Positions 7,838 to 16,937 are shown, counted from the stretch's first letter. The stretch is DNA of 64,000 bases from Histidinibacterium aquaticum (GCF_008710275.1 NZ_VYQE01000001.1:620001-684000), one strand, 5' to 3'. Notes: a model not told the origin generated them from the sequence alone. Made by a program: numbers and translations.

Positions 7838-8647
7838 ATGAGCGGAGACGGCACGGACGGCGAGCGGATCGCCAAGGTTCTGGCGCGGCGGGGCGTGGCC
7901 TCGCGGCGCGAGGCGGAGCGCATGATCGGCGAAGGCCGGGTGGCGGTGAACGGGCGGGTCATCGACAGCCCCGCGCTCAACGTCACCGAGCGCGACCGCA
8001 TCGCGGTGGACGGCACGCCGCTGGCGGCGGCCGAGCGGCCGCGGGTCTGGCTCTACCACAAGCCTGCGGGGCTGGTGACCACGGAGCGCGACGAGAAGGG
8101 CCGCAAGACGGTCTTCGACGCCCTGCCCGACGACATGCCCCGGGTGATGTCGGTGGGACGGCTCGATCTCACCTCCGAGGGGCTGCTGCTGCTCACCAAC
8201 GACGGCGGGCTCAAGCGGCGGATGGAGCTGCCCTCCACCGGCTGGCTGCGGCGCTACCGGGTCCGCTGCCATCCCGTACCCGCCCCCGAGGCGCTGGAGC
8301 GGCTGCGCTCGGGCATCGAGGTCGAGGGCACGCGCTACCAGCCTATGCAGGTCGCCTTCGACCGCGAGCAGGGCCAGAACGCCTGGCTCACCGTGGGTCT
8401 GCGCGAGGGCAAGAACCGCGAGATCCGCCGCGCGATGGAAGCGGTGGGCGTCACCGTCAACCGCCTGATCCGGCTGTCCTACGGCCCCTTCCAGCTCGGC
8501 CGGCTGAAGCCCGGCGAGGTCGAGGAGGTCCGTCCCAAGGTGCTGCGCGACCAGCTGGGTCTCGAGCCGCCCGAGGGCGAGGGCGAGGCGCGCCGCAAGG
8601 TGACGCGCGGGCCCAAGCGACGCCCCGGAGGCCGTCCCCGGCGCTGA
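7838..8647 (+). CDS. Pseudouridine synthase, RsuA/RluB/E/F family
   Basis: This 269-aa protein has an N-terminal S4 RNA-binding domain (RIAKVLARRGVASRREAERM) and a catalytic domain with the family motif SVGRLDLTSEGLLLLTNDG, where Asp is the catalytic residue. NREIRRAMEAVGVTVNRLIR is the C-terminal signature. It probably modifies 23S rRNA (RluB-like), but the exact site cannot be fixed from sequence by eye. The C-terminus is rich in Arg and Lys. ATG at 7838 is the first start after the divergent tadA promoter region. The TerC-family gene follows 69 bases downstream. Confidence 0.9.
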   Translation: MSGDGTDGERIAKVLARRGVASRREAERMIGEGRVAVNGRVIDSPALNVTERDRIAVDGTPLAAAERPRVWLYHKPAGLVTTERDEKGRKTVFDALPDDMPRVMSVGRLDLTSEGLLLLTNDGGLKRRMELPSTGWLRRYRVRCHPVPAPEALERLRSGIEVEGTRYQPMQVAFDREQGQNAWLTVGLREGKNREIRRAMEAVGVTVNRLIRLSYGPFQLGRLKPGEVEEVRPKVLRDQLGLEPPEGEGEARRKVTRGPKRRPGGRPRR

Positions 8648-8716
8648 GCCTGGCCTTGCCCCTGGACGACCCATGTGCAACCTGACCCGAAGTCCGGGAC
8701 AGGGAGCGACAGGCGA

Positions 8717-9562
8717 ATGGCCGATCTCATCACGCTGGAAAACGCCACGAACCTGCTGATGCTCTGCTTCCTGCAGGCGGTACTCGGGTTCGACAACCTG
8801 CTCTACATCTCGATCGAGAGCCAGCGCGCGCCCGTCGCGCATCAGAAGGCGGTGCGAACCTGGGGCATTATCCTCGCGGTGGCGCTGCGGATCATCTTGC
8901 TCTTCGTCATGGTGCAGCTGCTCGCGACGCTGCAGGCGCCTTTCTACACCTTCGAGTGGGAGGGGATCCTGACCGGCGCTGTGAACTTCGCCACGGTGGT
9001 CTTCATCTTCGGCGGCGGCTTCATCATGTACACGGCGGTCAAGGAAATCAGCCACATGCTCTCGATCGAGCAGGTCGGCCACGACGTCGAGGGGAAGTCC
9101 GCCAAGTCGGCGACGCAGGTGATCCTGCTCATCGTCATGATGAACCTGATCTTCTCCTTCGACTCGGTCCTCTCGGCCATCGCCATCACCGATGTCTTCG
9201 TCGTGCTCGCCGCGGCGATCATCCTGTCGGGGATCGCGATGCTCGTGCTCGCGGACGGCGTCACGCGCTTCCTGCAGAAGAACCGCATGTACGAGGTCCT
9301 GGGCCTCTTCATCCTGCTTATCGTGGGCGTGGTCCTGCTCGGCGAAGCGGGCCAGGCGGCGGTGCACGGGGCAGAGGCCACGGGCATGCCCCACGAAGAG
9401 GCCGAGGCGCTGGCGCTGCACGTCTTCGGCTACGAGATCGTGCCGATGTCGAAATCGACCTTCTACTTCTCGGTCGTCGTGCTCTTCATCGTGGAAATCC
9501 TGCAGACGGGATACAAGCGGAAGCTCAACAGCGAGCGGAAAGCGCTGCAGGAACACTCGTAA
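8717..9562 (+). CDS. TerC family integral membrane protein
   Basis: This 281-aa protein has about seven transmembrane segments. The TerC family is recognised from the acidic intramembrane motifs LQAVLGFDNLLYISIES and LIFSFDSVLSAIAITD, which resemble metal-binding sites of transporters. TerC proteins were first linked to tellurite resistance and are now associated with manganese or other metal homeostasis at the membrane. ATG at 8717 follows AGGGAG. Downstream lie a small membrane protein, an XpaC-like protein and TelA, the classical partners of Ter-type stress systems, so the cluster probably works as a unit. No TerD-type gene is present here. Confidence 0.85.
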   Translation: MADLITLENATNLLMLCFLQAVLGFDNLLYISIESQRAPVAHQKAVRTWGIILAVALRIILLFVMVQLLATLQAPFYTFEWEGILTGAVNFATVVFIFGGGFIMYTAVKEISHMLSIEQVGHDVEGKSAKSATQVILLIVMMNLIFSFDSVLSAIAITDVFVVLAAAIILSGIAMLVLADGVTRFLQKNRMYEVLGLFILLIVGVVLLGEAGQAAVHGAEATGMPHEEAEALALHVFGYEIVPMSKSTFYFSVVVLFIVEILQTGYKRKLNSERKALQEHS

Positions 9563-9614
9563 TCCGCCGGGTCACTTCCTATCATTGTTGAGAACCCGGG
9601 AAGCGTGAGAGCCC

Positions 9615-9839
9615 ATGACTCGACTGATAATCGGCCTGCTGCTCTTTGCCGTCGCGGCGCTCGCGGTGCATGCCGCGGGCCTGCTGACGCGGCCCCGCGC
9701 GGGCGGAGGCGGCCGCCCGGCACGACGGTCCCACGAGAGCACGGAGGTCGCCATGCCCGACAGCTTCCGCAACATTTCCTACGCGATCCTGCTTCTGCTG
9801 GCGCTCGGCGTCACCTCCGGCTGGCTCGGGGGTCCGTGA
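9615..9839 (+). CDS. Small two-helix membrane protein, unknown
   Basis: This 74-aa protein has two hydrophobic segments (about residues 4-23 and 53-72) around a basic Arg/Gly/Ser linker. I do not recognise a family. It is supported by its position between terC and the XpaC-like gene and by a TGATG overlap of its stop with the next start, which implies translational coupling. The internal ATG at 9753 would give a 28-residue single-helix protein and cannot be excluded. Confidence 0.55.
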   Translation: MTRLIIGLLLFAVAALAVHAAGLLTRPRAGGGGRPARRSHESTEVAMPDSFRNISYAILLLLALGVTSGWLGGP

Positions 9840-10702
9840 TGGCCCGGCGCTTCGGCGGACGACACAGCCCGGGCACGCCCCGGCCGGAGGAGGCGCCGCT
9901 CGACGCCGCCCCGGTGGACGCCGGCGGCGCCAAGGCGAACCTGATGTTCCTGCCGCCGGTGGTGCTCGCGGCGACCTCCCTGGGTGCGGGGCCGGTCGGC
10001 CTCGTGGCGGGGCTCGCCGGCGCGGGCCTGCTGGCGCTGGCCGCCTGGCTGACCCGTGAGGGACTGCGGGCCGAGGCGGCCTACAATGCCCGCAAGGTCG
10101 CCCGCCGTCCGGCGCTGCCGCGCAAGATCTTCGGCTCGCTGCTCACCGGCGCGGGCATCGGCCTCGCCGCCTGGACCGGCGACAGCGGCATCGTGGGATC
10201 GGTCCTCTACGGCATCGCCGCTGGCGGGCTGCACGTCGCGGCCTTCGGCATCGACCCCCTGCGCGACAAGCGCGTGGAAGGCGTCGACCACTTCCAGCAG
10301 GACCGGGTCGCGCGGGTGGTGGACGAGGCCGAGGACTATCTCTCGGACATGTACGCCACGATCCAGACCACCGACGCGCGGCAGCTGCAGGACAAGGTCG
10401 CCGAGTTCTGCGCCACCGCCCGGCACATGATCCGCACCGTCGAACAGGATCCGCGCGACCTGACCGGCGCGCGCAAGTTCCTGGGCGTCTACCTGATGGG
10501 TGCGCGCGACGCGACGCGCAAGTTCGCCGAGGTTTGGCGTCGCAAGAAGGACCCGGAGGCGCGGAAGAACTACGAGGCGCTGCTCGACGACCTGTCGCGC
10601 AACTTCGCCGCCCGGACCGAGAAGATGATGCTGGACGACCGCAGCGACATGGATATCGAAATCAAGGTGTTGCGCGATCGCCTCCAGCGCGAGGGCGTCT
10701 GA
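9839..10702 (+). CDS. XpaC-like membrane protein (5-bromo-4-chloroindolyl phosphate hydrolysis family)
   Basis: This 287-aa protein has a Pro/Ala-rich head, a membrane region of two to four helices (about residues 35-145), and a helical cytoplasmic domain with FQQDRVARVVDEAEDYLSDM and FLGVYLMGARDATRKFAEVW, the pattern of the XpaC family. XpaC is genetically linked to TelA in many bacteria. Its biochemical role is unclear, and the phosphatase name comes from an early phenotype. The start at 9839 overlaps the preceding stop. TelA follows 31 bases downstream after GGGGGACAGGAG, a strong ribosome binding site. Confidence 0.75.
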   Translation: MARRFGGRHSPGTPRPEEAPLDAAPVDAGGAKANLMFLPPVVLAATSLGAGPVGLVAGLAGAGLLALAAWLTREGLRAEAAYNARKVARRPALPRKIFGSLLTGAGIGLAAWTGDSGIVGSVLYGIAAGGLHVAAFGIDPLRDKRVEGVDHFQQDRVARVVDEAEDYLSDMYATIQTTDARQLQDKVAEFCATARHMIRTVEQDPRDLTGARKFLGVYLMGARDATRKFAEVWRRKKDPEARKNYEALLDDLSRNFAARTEKMMLDDRSDMDIEIKVLRDRLQREGV

Positions 10703-10733
10703 CCACAGCCGGAACCATCGAGGGGGACAGGAG

Positions 10734-11945
10734 ATGTCCGAGAAGACCGCGGAAAACAGGGCGAAGGCCGAAGCGAGCCTCGCAGAGGTGGAAAAGGTGA
10801 CGAAAGTGGTACTTCCCGAACCCAAGGGAGAGCTGGTGGCGTCCGAGGGCGCGGACGCCCCCGACCAGGGCGAGGTCAAGGCCCGCATGGCCGAGCTCGA
10901 CATGGGCAACACGAACTCGATCATCTCCTTCGGCTCCGCCGCGCAGGACGAGCTGCAGCAGATCAGCCAGTCCATGCTGCAGGGCGTGCGCAACAAGGAC
11001 GTGGGCCCCGCGGGAGACAGCCTGCGCGACATCGTCACGACGATCCGCGGCTTCTCGATCTCCGAGCTCGACATGCGCCGGAAGCTCTCCTGGTGGGAAA
11101 AGCTCGTCGGCCGCACCGCCCCCGCCGCGAAGTTCGCCGCGCGCTTCGAAGAGGTGCAGGGCCAGATCGACCGCATCAGCGACGACCTGATGAAGCACCA
11201 GCACACGCTGCTGAAGGACATCGAGAGCCTCGACCAGCTCTACGAGAAGACGCTGGCCTTCTACGACGAGTTGGCGATCTACATCGCCGCCGGCGAGGCC
11301 AAGCTGTCGGAGCTCGACAACACCACGATCCCCAACAAGGAGCGCGAGGTCCAGGCCGCCTCGGAGGAGCAGGGCGTGATGAAGGCGCAGGAGCTCCGCG
11401 ACCTGCGCGCCGCCCGCGACGACCTCGAACGGCGGGTGCACGACCTCAAGCTCACGCGGCAGGTGACCATGCAGTCCCTGCCCTCGATCCGGCTGGTGCA
11501 GGAGAACGACAAGTCCCTCGTCACCAAGATCAACTCGACCCTGATCAACACCGTGCCGCTCTGGGAGACCCAGCTGGCGCAGGCGGTGACGATCCAGCGC
11601 TCGACCGAGGCCGCCCAGTCGGTGCGCGACGCGAACGACCTGACCAACGACCTGCTCAAGGCCAACGCCGCGAACCTGCGCGAGGCCAACGCCAACATCC
11701 GCCAGGAGATGGAGCGCGGCGTCTTCGACATCGAGGCGGTGAAGGCGGCCAACGCCAACCTGATCGCCACGATCAACGAGAGCCTGCAGATCGCCGACGA
11801 GGGCAAGGCAAGGCGCAAGGCGGCCGAGGCCGACCTGCAGAAGATGGAGCACGAGCTGAAACAGACCCTCGCGCAGGCCAAGGCCAAGCAGACCGGGCTG
11901 GGCGAGACCGTCGGCCAGTCCGCCGGACCCAAGGGCGCCGCGTGA
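10734..11945 (+). CDS. telA: Toxic anion resistance protein, TelA family
   Basis: This 403-aa, largely helical cytoplasmic protein has long coiled-coil-like stretches. Family signatures are FSISELDMRRKLSWWEKLVG, LLKDIESLDQLYEKTLAFYD, the NDKSLVTKINSTLINTVPLW motif and a Lys/Gln-rich tail. TelA proteins were found through tellurite resistance and act with XpaC/TerC in responses to envelope or metal stress, though the mechanism is unresolved. ATG at 10734 with AGGAG just upstream. The stop overlaps the GTG start of the lipoprotein gene, so the two are translationally coupled. A Glu-rich N-terminal extension of about 60 residues precedes the conserved part. Confidence 0.88.
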   Translation: MSEKTAENRAKAEASLAEVEKVTKVVLPEPKGELVASEGADAPDQGEVKARMAELDMGNTNSIISFGSAAQDELQQISQSMLQGVRNKDVGPAGDSLRDIVTTIRGFSISELDMRRKLSWWEKLVGRTAPAAKFAARFEEVQGQIDRISDDLMKHQHTLLKDIESLDQLYEKTLAFYDELAIYIAAGEAKLSELDNTTIPNKEREVQAASEEQGVMKAQELRDLRAARDDLERRVHDLKLTRQVTMQSLPSIRLVQENDKSLVTKINSTLINTVPLWETQLAQAVTIQRSTEAAQSVRDANDLTNDLLKANAANLREANANIRQEMERGVFDIEAVKAANANLIATINESLQIADEGKARRKAAEADLQKMEHELKQTLAQAKAKQTGLGETVGQSAGPKGAA

Positions 11946-12907
11946 TCCGTCCCGCCGGCCTCCTCGCGGTCCTCGCCGCCCTCGTTCTCGCGGGGTGCGA
12001 GCCCGCGCCTGCGCCCGACCCCGAGCCCGCGCCGGCCCCGCCGCCCACGGCGGCCCCCGACAGCTCGCCGCAGCCGCCGGCCCGCGACCTCACGCCCTCC
12101 GCCGAGAGCGAGGCGCTGCGGACCTTCTACCGGCGGCTCGAGAACGACCTGCTGGTACAGGGCCTGCTGCGCACCGACGGCGGCGGGCCGGACACGCCAT
12201 ATACCGACGCGATGCTCGCCCGGAACTTCGAGCGGATCGCGCTCTTCGACGAATACGTCTCCGACGGCAGCAACCTGCGCGCCCGGCAGACCGAGAGCCG
12301 CCTGCGCCGCTGGGAGCGGCCGGTCCGCTTCGGCGTGGAGTTCGGCGCCCGCGTCCCGCAGGATCAGCGTGTCCGCGACCGCAACTCGGTCCAGTCCTAC
12401 GTCAACCGCCTCGCCCGGGTGACCGGTCACCCGATGTCCTACGACGAGAGCGACCCGAACTTCCACGTCCTGGTCCTGACCGAAGACGACCGCAGGACCT
12501 CCGCCGCGCGGCTGCGGGAGCTGGTCCCCGGGATCACCGAGAGCTCGATCCGCGCCTTCCAGACCCGCGACCGCGGCTGGCTCTGCCTGGTGCTCGCCTT
12601 CTCCGACGGCACGGGATCCTCCTACACCCGCGCCGTGGCACTGATCCGGGCCGAGCACCCCGACCTCCTGCGCCTGTCCTGCATCCACGAAGAGCTGGCC
12701 CAGGGCCTCGGTCTCGCGAACGACAGCCCCGCCGCACGGCCCTCGATCTTCAACGACGACGAGGAATTCGGCCTGCTGACGAGCCACGACGAAGACCTGC
12801 TGCGCATCCTCTACGACGAGCGCCTCTCGCCCGGCATGACCGCGCCGGTGGCGATGCCTCTCGTCCGGCAGATCGCCTCCGAGCTGATCGGAGGCGGCGC
12901 GAGCTGA
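11942..12907 (+). CDS. DUF2927 lipoprotein
   Basis: This 321-aa protein has a signal sequence and lipobox (LALVLAGC in essence, Cys at about residue 19), a Pro/Ala-rich linker, and a globular DUF2927 domain with VRFGVEFGARVPQDQRVRDR, a central LTGHPM-like segment and HEELAQGLGLANDSP near the C-terminus. HEELAQGLGL resembles a degenerate metallopeptidase helix (HE-E-Q), but activity is unproven. The GTG start at 11942 overlaps the telA stop. Its fixed position behind telA suggests a periplasmic partner of the TelA/XpaC/TerC system. It would be anchored in the outer or inner membrane. Confidence 0.8.
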   Translation: MIRPAGLLAVLAALVLAGCEPAPAPDPEPAPAPPPTAAPDSSPQPPARDLTPSAESEALRTFYRRLENDLLVQGLLRTDGGGPDTPYTDAMLARNFERIALFDEYVSDGSNLRARQTESRLRRWERPVRFGVEFGARVPQDQRVRDRNSVQSYVNRLARVTGHPMSYDESDPNFHVLVLTEDDRRTSAARLRELVPGITESSIRAFQTRDRGWLCLVLAFSDGTGSSYTRAVALIRAEHPDLLRLSCIHEELAQGLGLANDSPAARPSIFNDDEEFGLLTSHDEDLLRILYDERLSPGMTAPVAMPLVRQIASELIGGGAS

Positions 12908-12911
12908 TGCC

Positions 12912-14384
12912 GTGACCGGCGTCGCGGCGGCCCTGCCCATTGCGGTGGTCCTCCTGGTCATGGGGATCCTGCGCCGCTCGGCGGTCGTCGCCGGCGCCTG
13001 CGGCCTGGCGGTCGCAGCCCTGCTCGCCCCGGTCCTCTTCGTAGAGGCGCCACAGCTCGGCCTCGTGGCGGCGGGCAGCGGGCTCGAGGCGGTGCATTCG
13101 ACCCTCACCATCCTCTGGATCGTGCTCCCGGCGCTGGCGCTCTACGAGTACCAGGCCGCGAGCGGCGGCATCGCCCGGATCCGCGACGCCCTCGGCGGGC
13201 TGACCACGGACCACCGGATGCAGGTGATTCTCATCGCCTGGTTCTTCGGCCTCTTCATGGAGGGGGCGGGCGGCTTCGGCACGCCCGTGGCCCTCGCCGC
13301 CCCGCTGCTGGCGGGGCTCGGCCATCCGCCGGTGCGCGCCGTGGCCCTCGCGCTGCTGGGGCACGCGGCCGGTGTCTCCTTCGGCGCGGTGGGCACGCCG
13401 ACGCTCGCGCAGGTGGGGCTGACCGGGCTCGACCCGCGCGCACTCGCCGGAACGGCGGCGGCACTCCACGCGGTCATCTCGCCGATCCTGCTCCTGGCGA
13501 CGGTCCGGCTCGCCGCCGAGGGCCCGCTCACCCGCCGCGACCTCGGATGGACGGCCCTCGCCTGGGCCAGCTTCGCCCTGCCCTCCCTCGCCCTCGCCTG
13601 GTTCGTCGGGCCGGAGGTGCCGAGCCTCGGCGGCGCGATGATCGGCCTGGCGATCTTCGTGACCGTCCTGGCCCGGCGGACCGGCGGCGCGCGGGTCGAC
13701 CTGCGCGCGCTACTGCCCGATCTCGCGCCCTACCTCGCCATCCTCGCACTGGTCCTGGCCACGCGCCTCGTCGGGCCCGTGGGCGCGGCGCTCGCGGGCC
13801 TGAGCCTCGACTGGACCCTCGCAGCCCGCTTCGGCGGCAGCTTTGCGCCGCTCTATCACCCGGGCACGCTGCTCATGCTGGGACTCGTCCTCGGCGCCGC
13901 CGCGGGAGCGGGCACGGCGCAGGTCGCCCCGGCGCTCCGGCGCGCCCTCGGGCGGATGGTGCCGGTCGCCTTCGCCCTTTTCGCCATGCTCGCGCTCTCG
14001 CGGCTCATGGTCCACGCCGGGATGATCGCAGCGCTGGCCGAGGCCGCCGCCCGCACCGGCGCGTTCTGGCCGCTTCTCGCGCCCTCGCTCGGCGTGCTCG
14101 GCACCTTCATCACCGGCTCGGCCACGGCCTCGAATATCCTCTTCACCGAGCTGCAGGTCTCCGCCGCCACCTCGCTCTCGCTGCCGCCGGTGCTCATGGC
14201 CGCGGGCCAGAGCTTCGGCGCCGCCGTAGGCAACGTGATCGCGCCCCACAACATCATCGCCGGCAGCGCCACGGTCGGGCTGACCGGCCGCGAGGGCGAC
14301 GTGCTGGCCCGCACGGTGCGCCCCGGGGCGACCGCCGTCGTCGCCGGCGGGCTGCTGATCCTGGCGCTTGCGGCGATCGCCTGA
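12912..14384 (+). CDS. L-lactate permease family transporter
   Basis: This 490-aa protein has about 12-14 hydrophobic segments. The LctP signatures are FFGLFMEGAGGFGTPVALAA, GVSFGAVGTPT and FITGSATASNILFTELQ, plus GNVIAPHNIIAG near the C-terminus. Members carry lactate or glycolate with protons. It starts with GTG at 12912, four bases after the DUF2927 stop; the ATG at 12906 is followed at once by a stop codon in its frame. The tight spacing suggests that it is transcribed with the telA group, although no functional tie is known. A GC-rich inverted repeat around 14398-14430 follows and may end the transcript. Confidence 0.88.
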   Translation: MTGVAAALPIAVVLLVMGILRRSAVVAGACGLAVAALLAPVLFVEAPQLGLVAAGSGLEAVHSTLTILWIVLPALALYEYQAASGGIARIRDALGGLTTDHRMQVILIAWFFGLFMEGAGGFGTPVALAAPLLAGLGHPPVRAVALALLGHAAGVSFGAVGTPTLAQVGLTGLDPRALAGTAAALHAVISPILLLATVRLAAEGPLTRRDLGWTALAWASFALPSLALAWFVGPEVPSLGGAMIGLAIFVTVLARRTGGARVDLRALLPDLAPYLAILALVLATRLVGPVGAALAGLSLDWTLAARFGGSFAPLYHPGTLLMLGLVLGAAAGAGTAQVAPALRRALGRMVPVAFALFAMLALSRLMVHAGMIAALAEAAARTGAFWPLLAPSLGVLGTFITGSATASNILFTELQVSAATSLSLPPVLMAAGQSFGAAVGNVIAPHNIIAGSATVGLTGREGDVLARTVRPGATAVVAGGLLILALAAIA

Positions 14385-14456
14385 CGCAGGCGTAGCGCCC
14401 GCCCCCGCGAATCCCTATATCGGGGCGGGACGCAGACAGAGACAGGACCCCGACGC

Positions 14457-15593
14457 ATGGCCATCTTCGACTTCCTCTCCGGTCAGTTCATCGACGTCAT
14501 CGAATGGACCGACGACACCCGCGACACCATGGTCTACCGGTTCGAGCGGCACGGGCACGAGATCAAGTACGGCGCCAAGCTCACGGTGCGAGAGGGTCAG
14601 GCGGCGGTCTTCGTCCACGAGGGCCAGCTGGCCGACGTGTTCCAGCCCGGTCTCTACATGCTCGAGACCAACAACATGCCGATCATGACGACGCTGCAGC
14701 ACTGGGACCACGGCTTCCGCAGCCCCTTCAAGTCCGAGATCTACTACGTCAACACGACCCGCTTCTCGAACCTCAAGTGGGGCACCAAGAACCCGATCAT
14801 GCTGCGCGACCCGGAGTTCGGCCCGATCCGCCTGCGCGCCTTCGGCACCTACACGATCAAGGTCGCCGATCCCGCGCTCTTCCTGCAGGAGATCGTGGGC
14901 ACCGACGGCGAGTTCACCACCGACGAGGTGACCTTCCAGATCCGCAACATCATCGTGCAGGAAACCTCCCGCGCCCTGGCCCAGAGCGGCATCCCCGCGC
15001 TCGACATGGCCGCCAACACCCGCGAGATGGGCGAGCTCGTGGCCAAGGCCATCGACCCGGTGATCAAGCAGTACGGCCTCACCCTGCCCGAGCTCTACAT
15101 CGAGAACATCTCGCTGCCCCCCGCGGTCGAGAAGGCGCTCGACCAGCGCACCTCGCGCGGGATCGCCGGCAACCTCGACGAGCACCTGAAGTGGAAGGCC
15201 GCTGAGGCCATGGGCCAGGGCGGCGCCATGGGCGACTCCATGGGGGCTGGCATGGGCGCGGGCCTCGGCATGGCCATGGGCAACATGATGGGCGGCATGG
15301 CCCAGGCCGGCCCCTGGGGCGGCCAGCAGCAGCGCCCGCAGCCCGCGGCCGCCGCGCCGCCACCCCCGCCGCCCCCGGTCGAGCACGTCTGGCACATCGC
15401 CGAGAACGGCCAGACCAACGGCCCATTCTCCAAGGCCGCCATGGGACGGATGGCGCGCGAGGGCGGTCTCACCCGGGAGAGCCTCGTCTGGACCCCCGGA
15501 CAGGACGGCTGGATGCGCGCCGAGGACGTGGCCGAGCTCGCCCAGCTCTTCACCGTGATGCCGCCGCCCCCGCCTCCCCCGCCGGGAGCCTGA
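14457..15593 (+). CDS. SPFH domain protein with C-terminal GYF-like domain (YdjI type)
   Basis: This 378-aa protein has an SPFH/band-7-like domain over about residues 30-230 (IKYGAKLTVREGQAAVFVHE, ALAQSGIPALDMAANTREMG), a Gly/Met-rich linker (residues about 255-285), a poly-proline stretch, and a C-terminal GYF_2-type domain (HVWHIAENGQTNGPFSKAAM). It ends in another run of prolines. Similar proteins are the YdjI type of Bacillus, which works with zinc-ribbon membrane proteins to recruit PspA to damaged membranes. Here the next gene is such a zinc-ribbon protein, so the pair is probably functional together. ATG at 14457. Confidence 0.82.
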   Translation: MAIFDFLSGQFIDVIEWTDDTRDTMVYRFERHGHEIKYGAKLTVREGQAAVFVHEGQLADVFQPGLYMLETNNMPIMTTLQHWDHGFRSPFKSEIYYVNTTRFSNLKWGTKNPIMLRDPEFGPIRLRAFGTYTIKVADPALFLQEIVGTDGEFTTDEVTFQIRNIIVQETSRALAQSGIPALDMAANTREMGELVAKAIDPVIKQYGLTLPELYIENISLPPAVEKALDQRTSRGIAGNLDEHLKWKAAEAMGQGGAMGDSMGAGMGAGLGMAMGNMMGGMAQAGPWGGQQQRPQPAAAAPPPPPPPVEHVWHIAENGQTNGPFSKAAMGRMAREGGLTRESLVWTPGQDGWMRAEDVAELAQLFTVMPPPPPPPPGA

Positions 15594-15655
15594 CCGCGAC
15601 CCGACGAGGGGCGGGCCGCGACCGTCCGACCCGGCGCGCGCGCCGCCCCTTCATC

Positions 15656-15692
15656 TAGCCCGGAAATACCTCCGCCGGAGGCTCCCCCGCCC
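15656..15692. repeat. Dispersed intergenic repeat, diverged copy 3
   Basis: The reverse strand reads GGGGGAGCCTCCGGCGGAGG then TATTTCCGGGCTAG. This matches the GGxxTATTT core of the repeats at 3942 and 7207, with a different flank. It lies in the 255-base gap 15594-15848, which holds further GC-rich inverted repeats and no supported gene. Confidence 0.45.
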
Positions 15693-15848
15693 TGTCCCGG
15701 GCCGGCCGCCCGCAAGCCCGGGCACCCCGCGGGACGGCGGGCGGGGCGATGGCGCAGCCGAGCGTCGTCCGCCGAGCCCGACTGCGGTTCCCCCCGCCGC
15801 CCCGCCCCGCTAGGGTCCGGCCCGAGGACCAAGGACGAGAAGGCGGCG

Positions 15849-16937
15849 ATGGCCGAGGAACACCACTTTCCCTGCGACGCCTGCGGCGGCGACATGCGGT
15901 TCGATCCAGGGCACGACCGGATGGTCTGCGACCACTGCGGCAACACCCAGCCGGTCGAGGACGCGGGCCCCTGGGGCGGCACCGCGATCAAGGAGCTGGA
16001 CTTCGCCCGCGCGGTGGCCGGCCAGGTCGAGGCCGAGGACGTGGAGGAAACCCGCGTCCTCTCCTGCCCCAACTGCGGCGCGCAGGTGGAATTCGACGAG
16101 GCCACCCACGCCAAGGAATGCCCCTTCTGCGCCACGCCCGTGGTCACCGGCACCGGCACCCACCGCCACATCAAGCCGCGCGGCCTGCTGCCCTTCGCGC
16201 TGGAGGAGAGGCAGGCCCACGACGCGATGAACGCCTGGCTGGGCAAGCTCTGGTTCGCGCCCAACGGGCTGCAGCAATACGCCCGCAAGGGCCGCAAGAT
16301 GACGGGGATCTACGTCCCCTTCTGGACCTTCGACGCCGACACCACGAGCCGCTACTCCGGCCAGCGGGGCGACGACTACTACGTCACCCGCACCGTGACC
16401 CGCAACGGCGAGCGCAAGACGATCCGCGAGCGCCGCACGCGCTGGTCCGCCCGGTCGGGGACCGTCCGGCGCTTCTTCGACGACGTGCTCGTGCTGGCCT
16501 CGCGCTCGCTCCCCAAGAGCTACACCGACGCGCTGGAGCCCTGGGACCTCTCCGAGATCGTCCCCTACCGGCCCGACTTCATCGCGGGCTTCCGCTCCGA
16601 GGGCTATACCGTCGAGCTGGAGGAAGGCTTCACCGAGGCGCGAGGCTACATGGACCGGATGATCCTGCGCGACGTGAAGTTCGACATCGGCGGTGACCGC
16701 CAGCGGGTGCACGACATCGACACCGAGGTCCGCGACGTGACCTTCAAGCACGTTCTGCTGCCGGTCTGGCTGGCCGCCTACAAGTACCAGGGCGAGAGCT
16801 ACCGCTTCGTGGTCAACGGGCGCACCGGAAAGGTCCAGGGCGAACGGCCCTGGTCGACATGGAAGATCGCGCTGGCGGTCCTGCTGGGCGTGATCCTCGC
16901 GGCGGGCCTCGGATATCTCTACGCCACCACCCAGTGA
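15849..16937 (+). CDS. Zinc-ribbon membrane protein (YdjG-like)
   Basis: This 362-aa protein has two N-terminal zinc ribbons, CDACGG...CDHCG (about residues 9-31) and CPNCG...CPFC (about 73-98). A beta-rich middle region follows (ALEERQAHDAMNAWLGKLWF, GIYVPFWTFDADT, LPVWLAAYKY) with one C-terminal transmembrane helix (about 340-357). This is the TFIIB-type zinc-ribbon membrane protein seen beside SPFH proteins, often mislabelled as a primosomal or helicase protein. In Bacillus the equivalent YdjG helps bring PspA to the membrane. No pspA is present in this window. ATG at 15849 has AGAAGG upstream. Confidence 0.8.
   Translation: MAEEHHFPCDACGGDMRFDPGHDRMVCDHCGNTQPVEDAGPWGGTAIKELDFARAVAGQVEAEDVEETRVLSCPNCGAQVEFDEATHAKECPFCATPVVTGTGTHRHIKPRGLLPFALEERQAHDAMNAWLGKLWFAPNGLQQYARKGRKMTGIYVPFWTFDADTTSRYSGQRGDDYYVTRTVTRNGERKTIRERRTRWSARSGTVRRFFDDVLVLASRSLPKSYTDALEPWDLSEIVPYRPDFIAGFRSEGYTVELEEGFTEARGYMDRMILRDVKFDIGGDRQRVHDIDTEVRDVTFKHVLLPVWLAAYKYQGESYRFVVNGRTGKVQGERPWSTWKIALAVLLGVILAAGLGYLYATTQ

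Noticed and set aside
7118-9556. An 812-residue open frame on the minus strand
   Set aside because: It lies opposite glpX, tadA-side sequence, the pseudouridine synthase and terC, which have clear families. Its His/Arg/Asp/Gly-rich composition is that of antisense frames in high-GC DNA.
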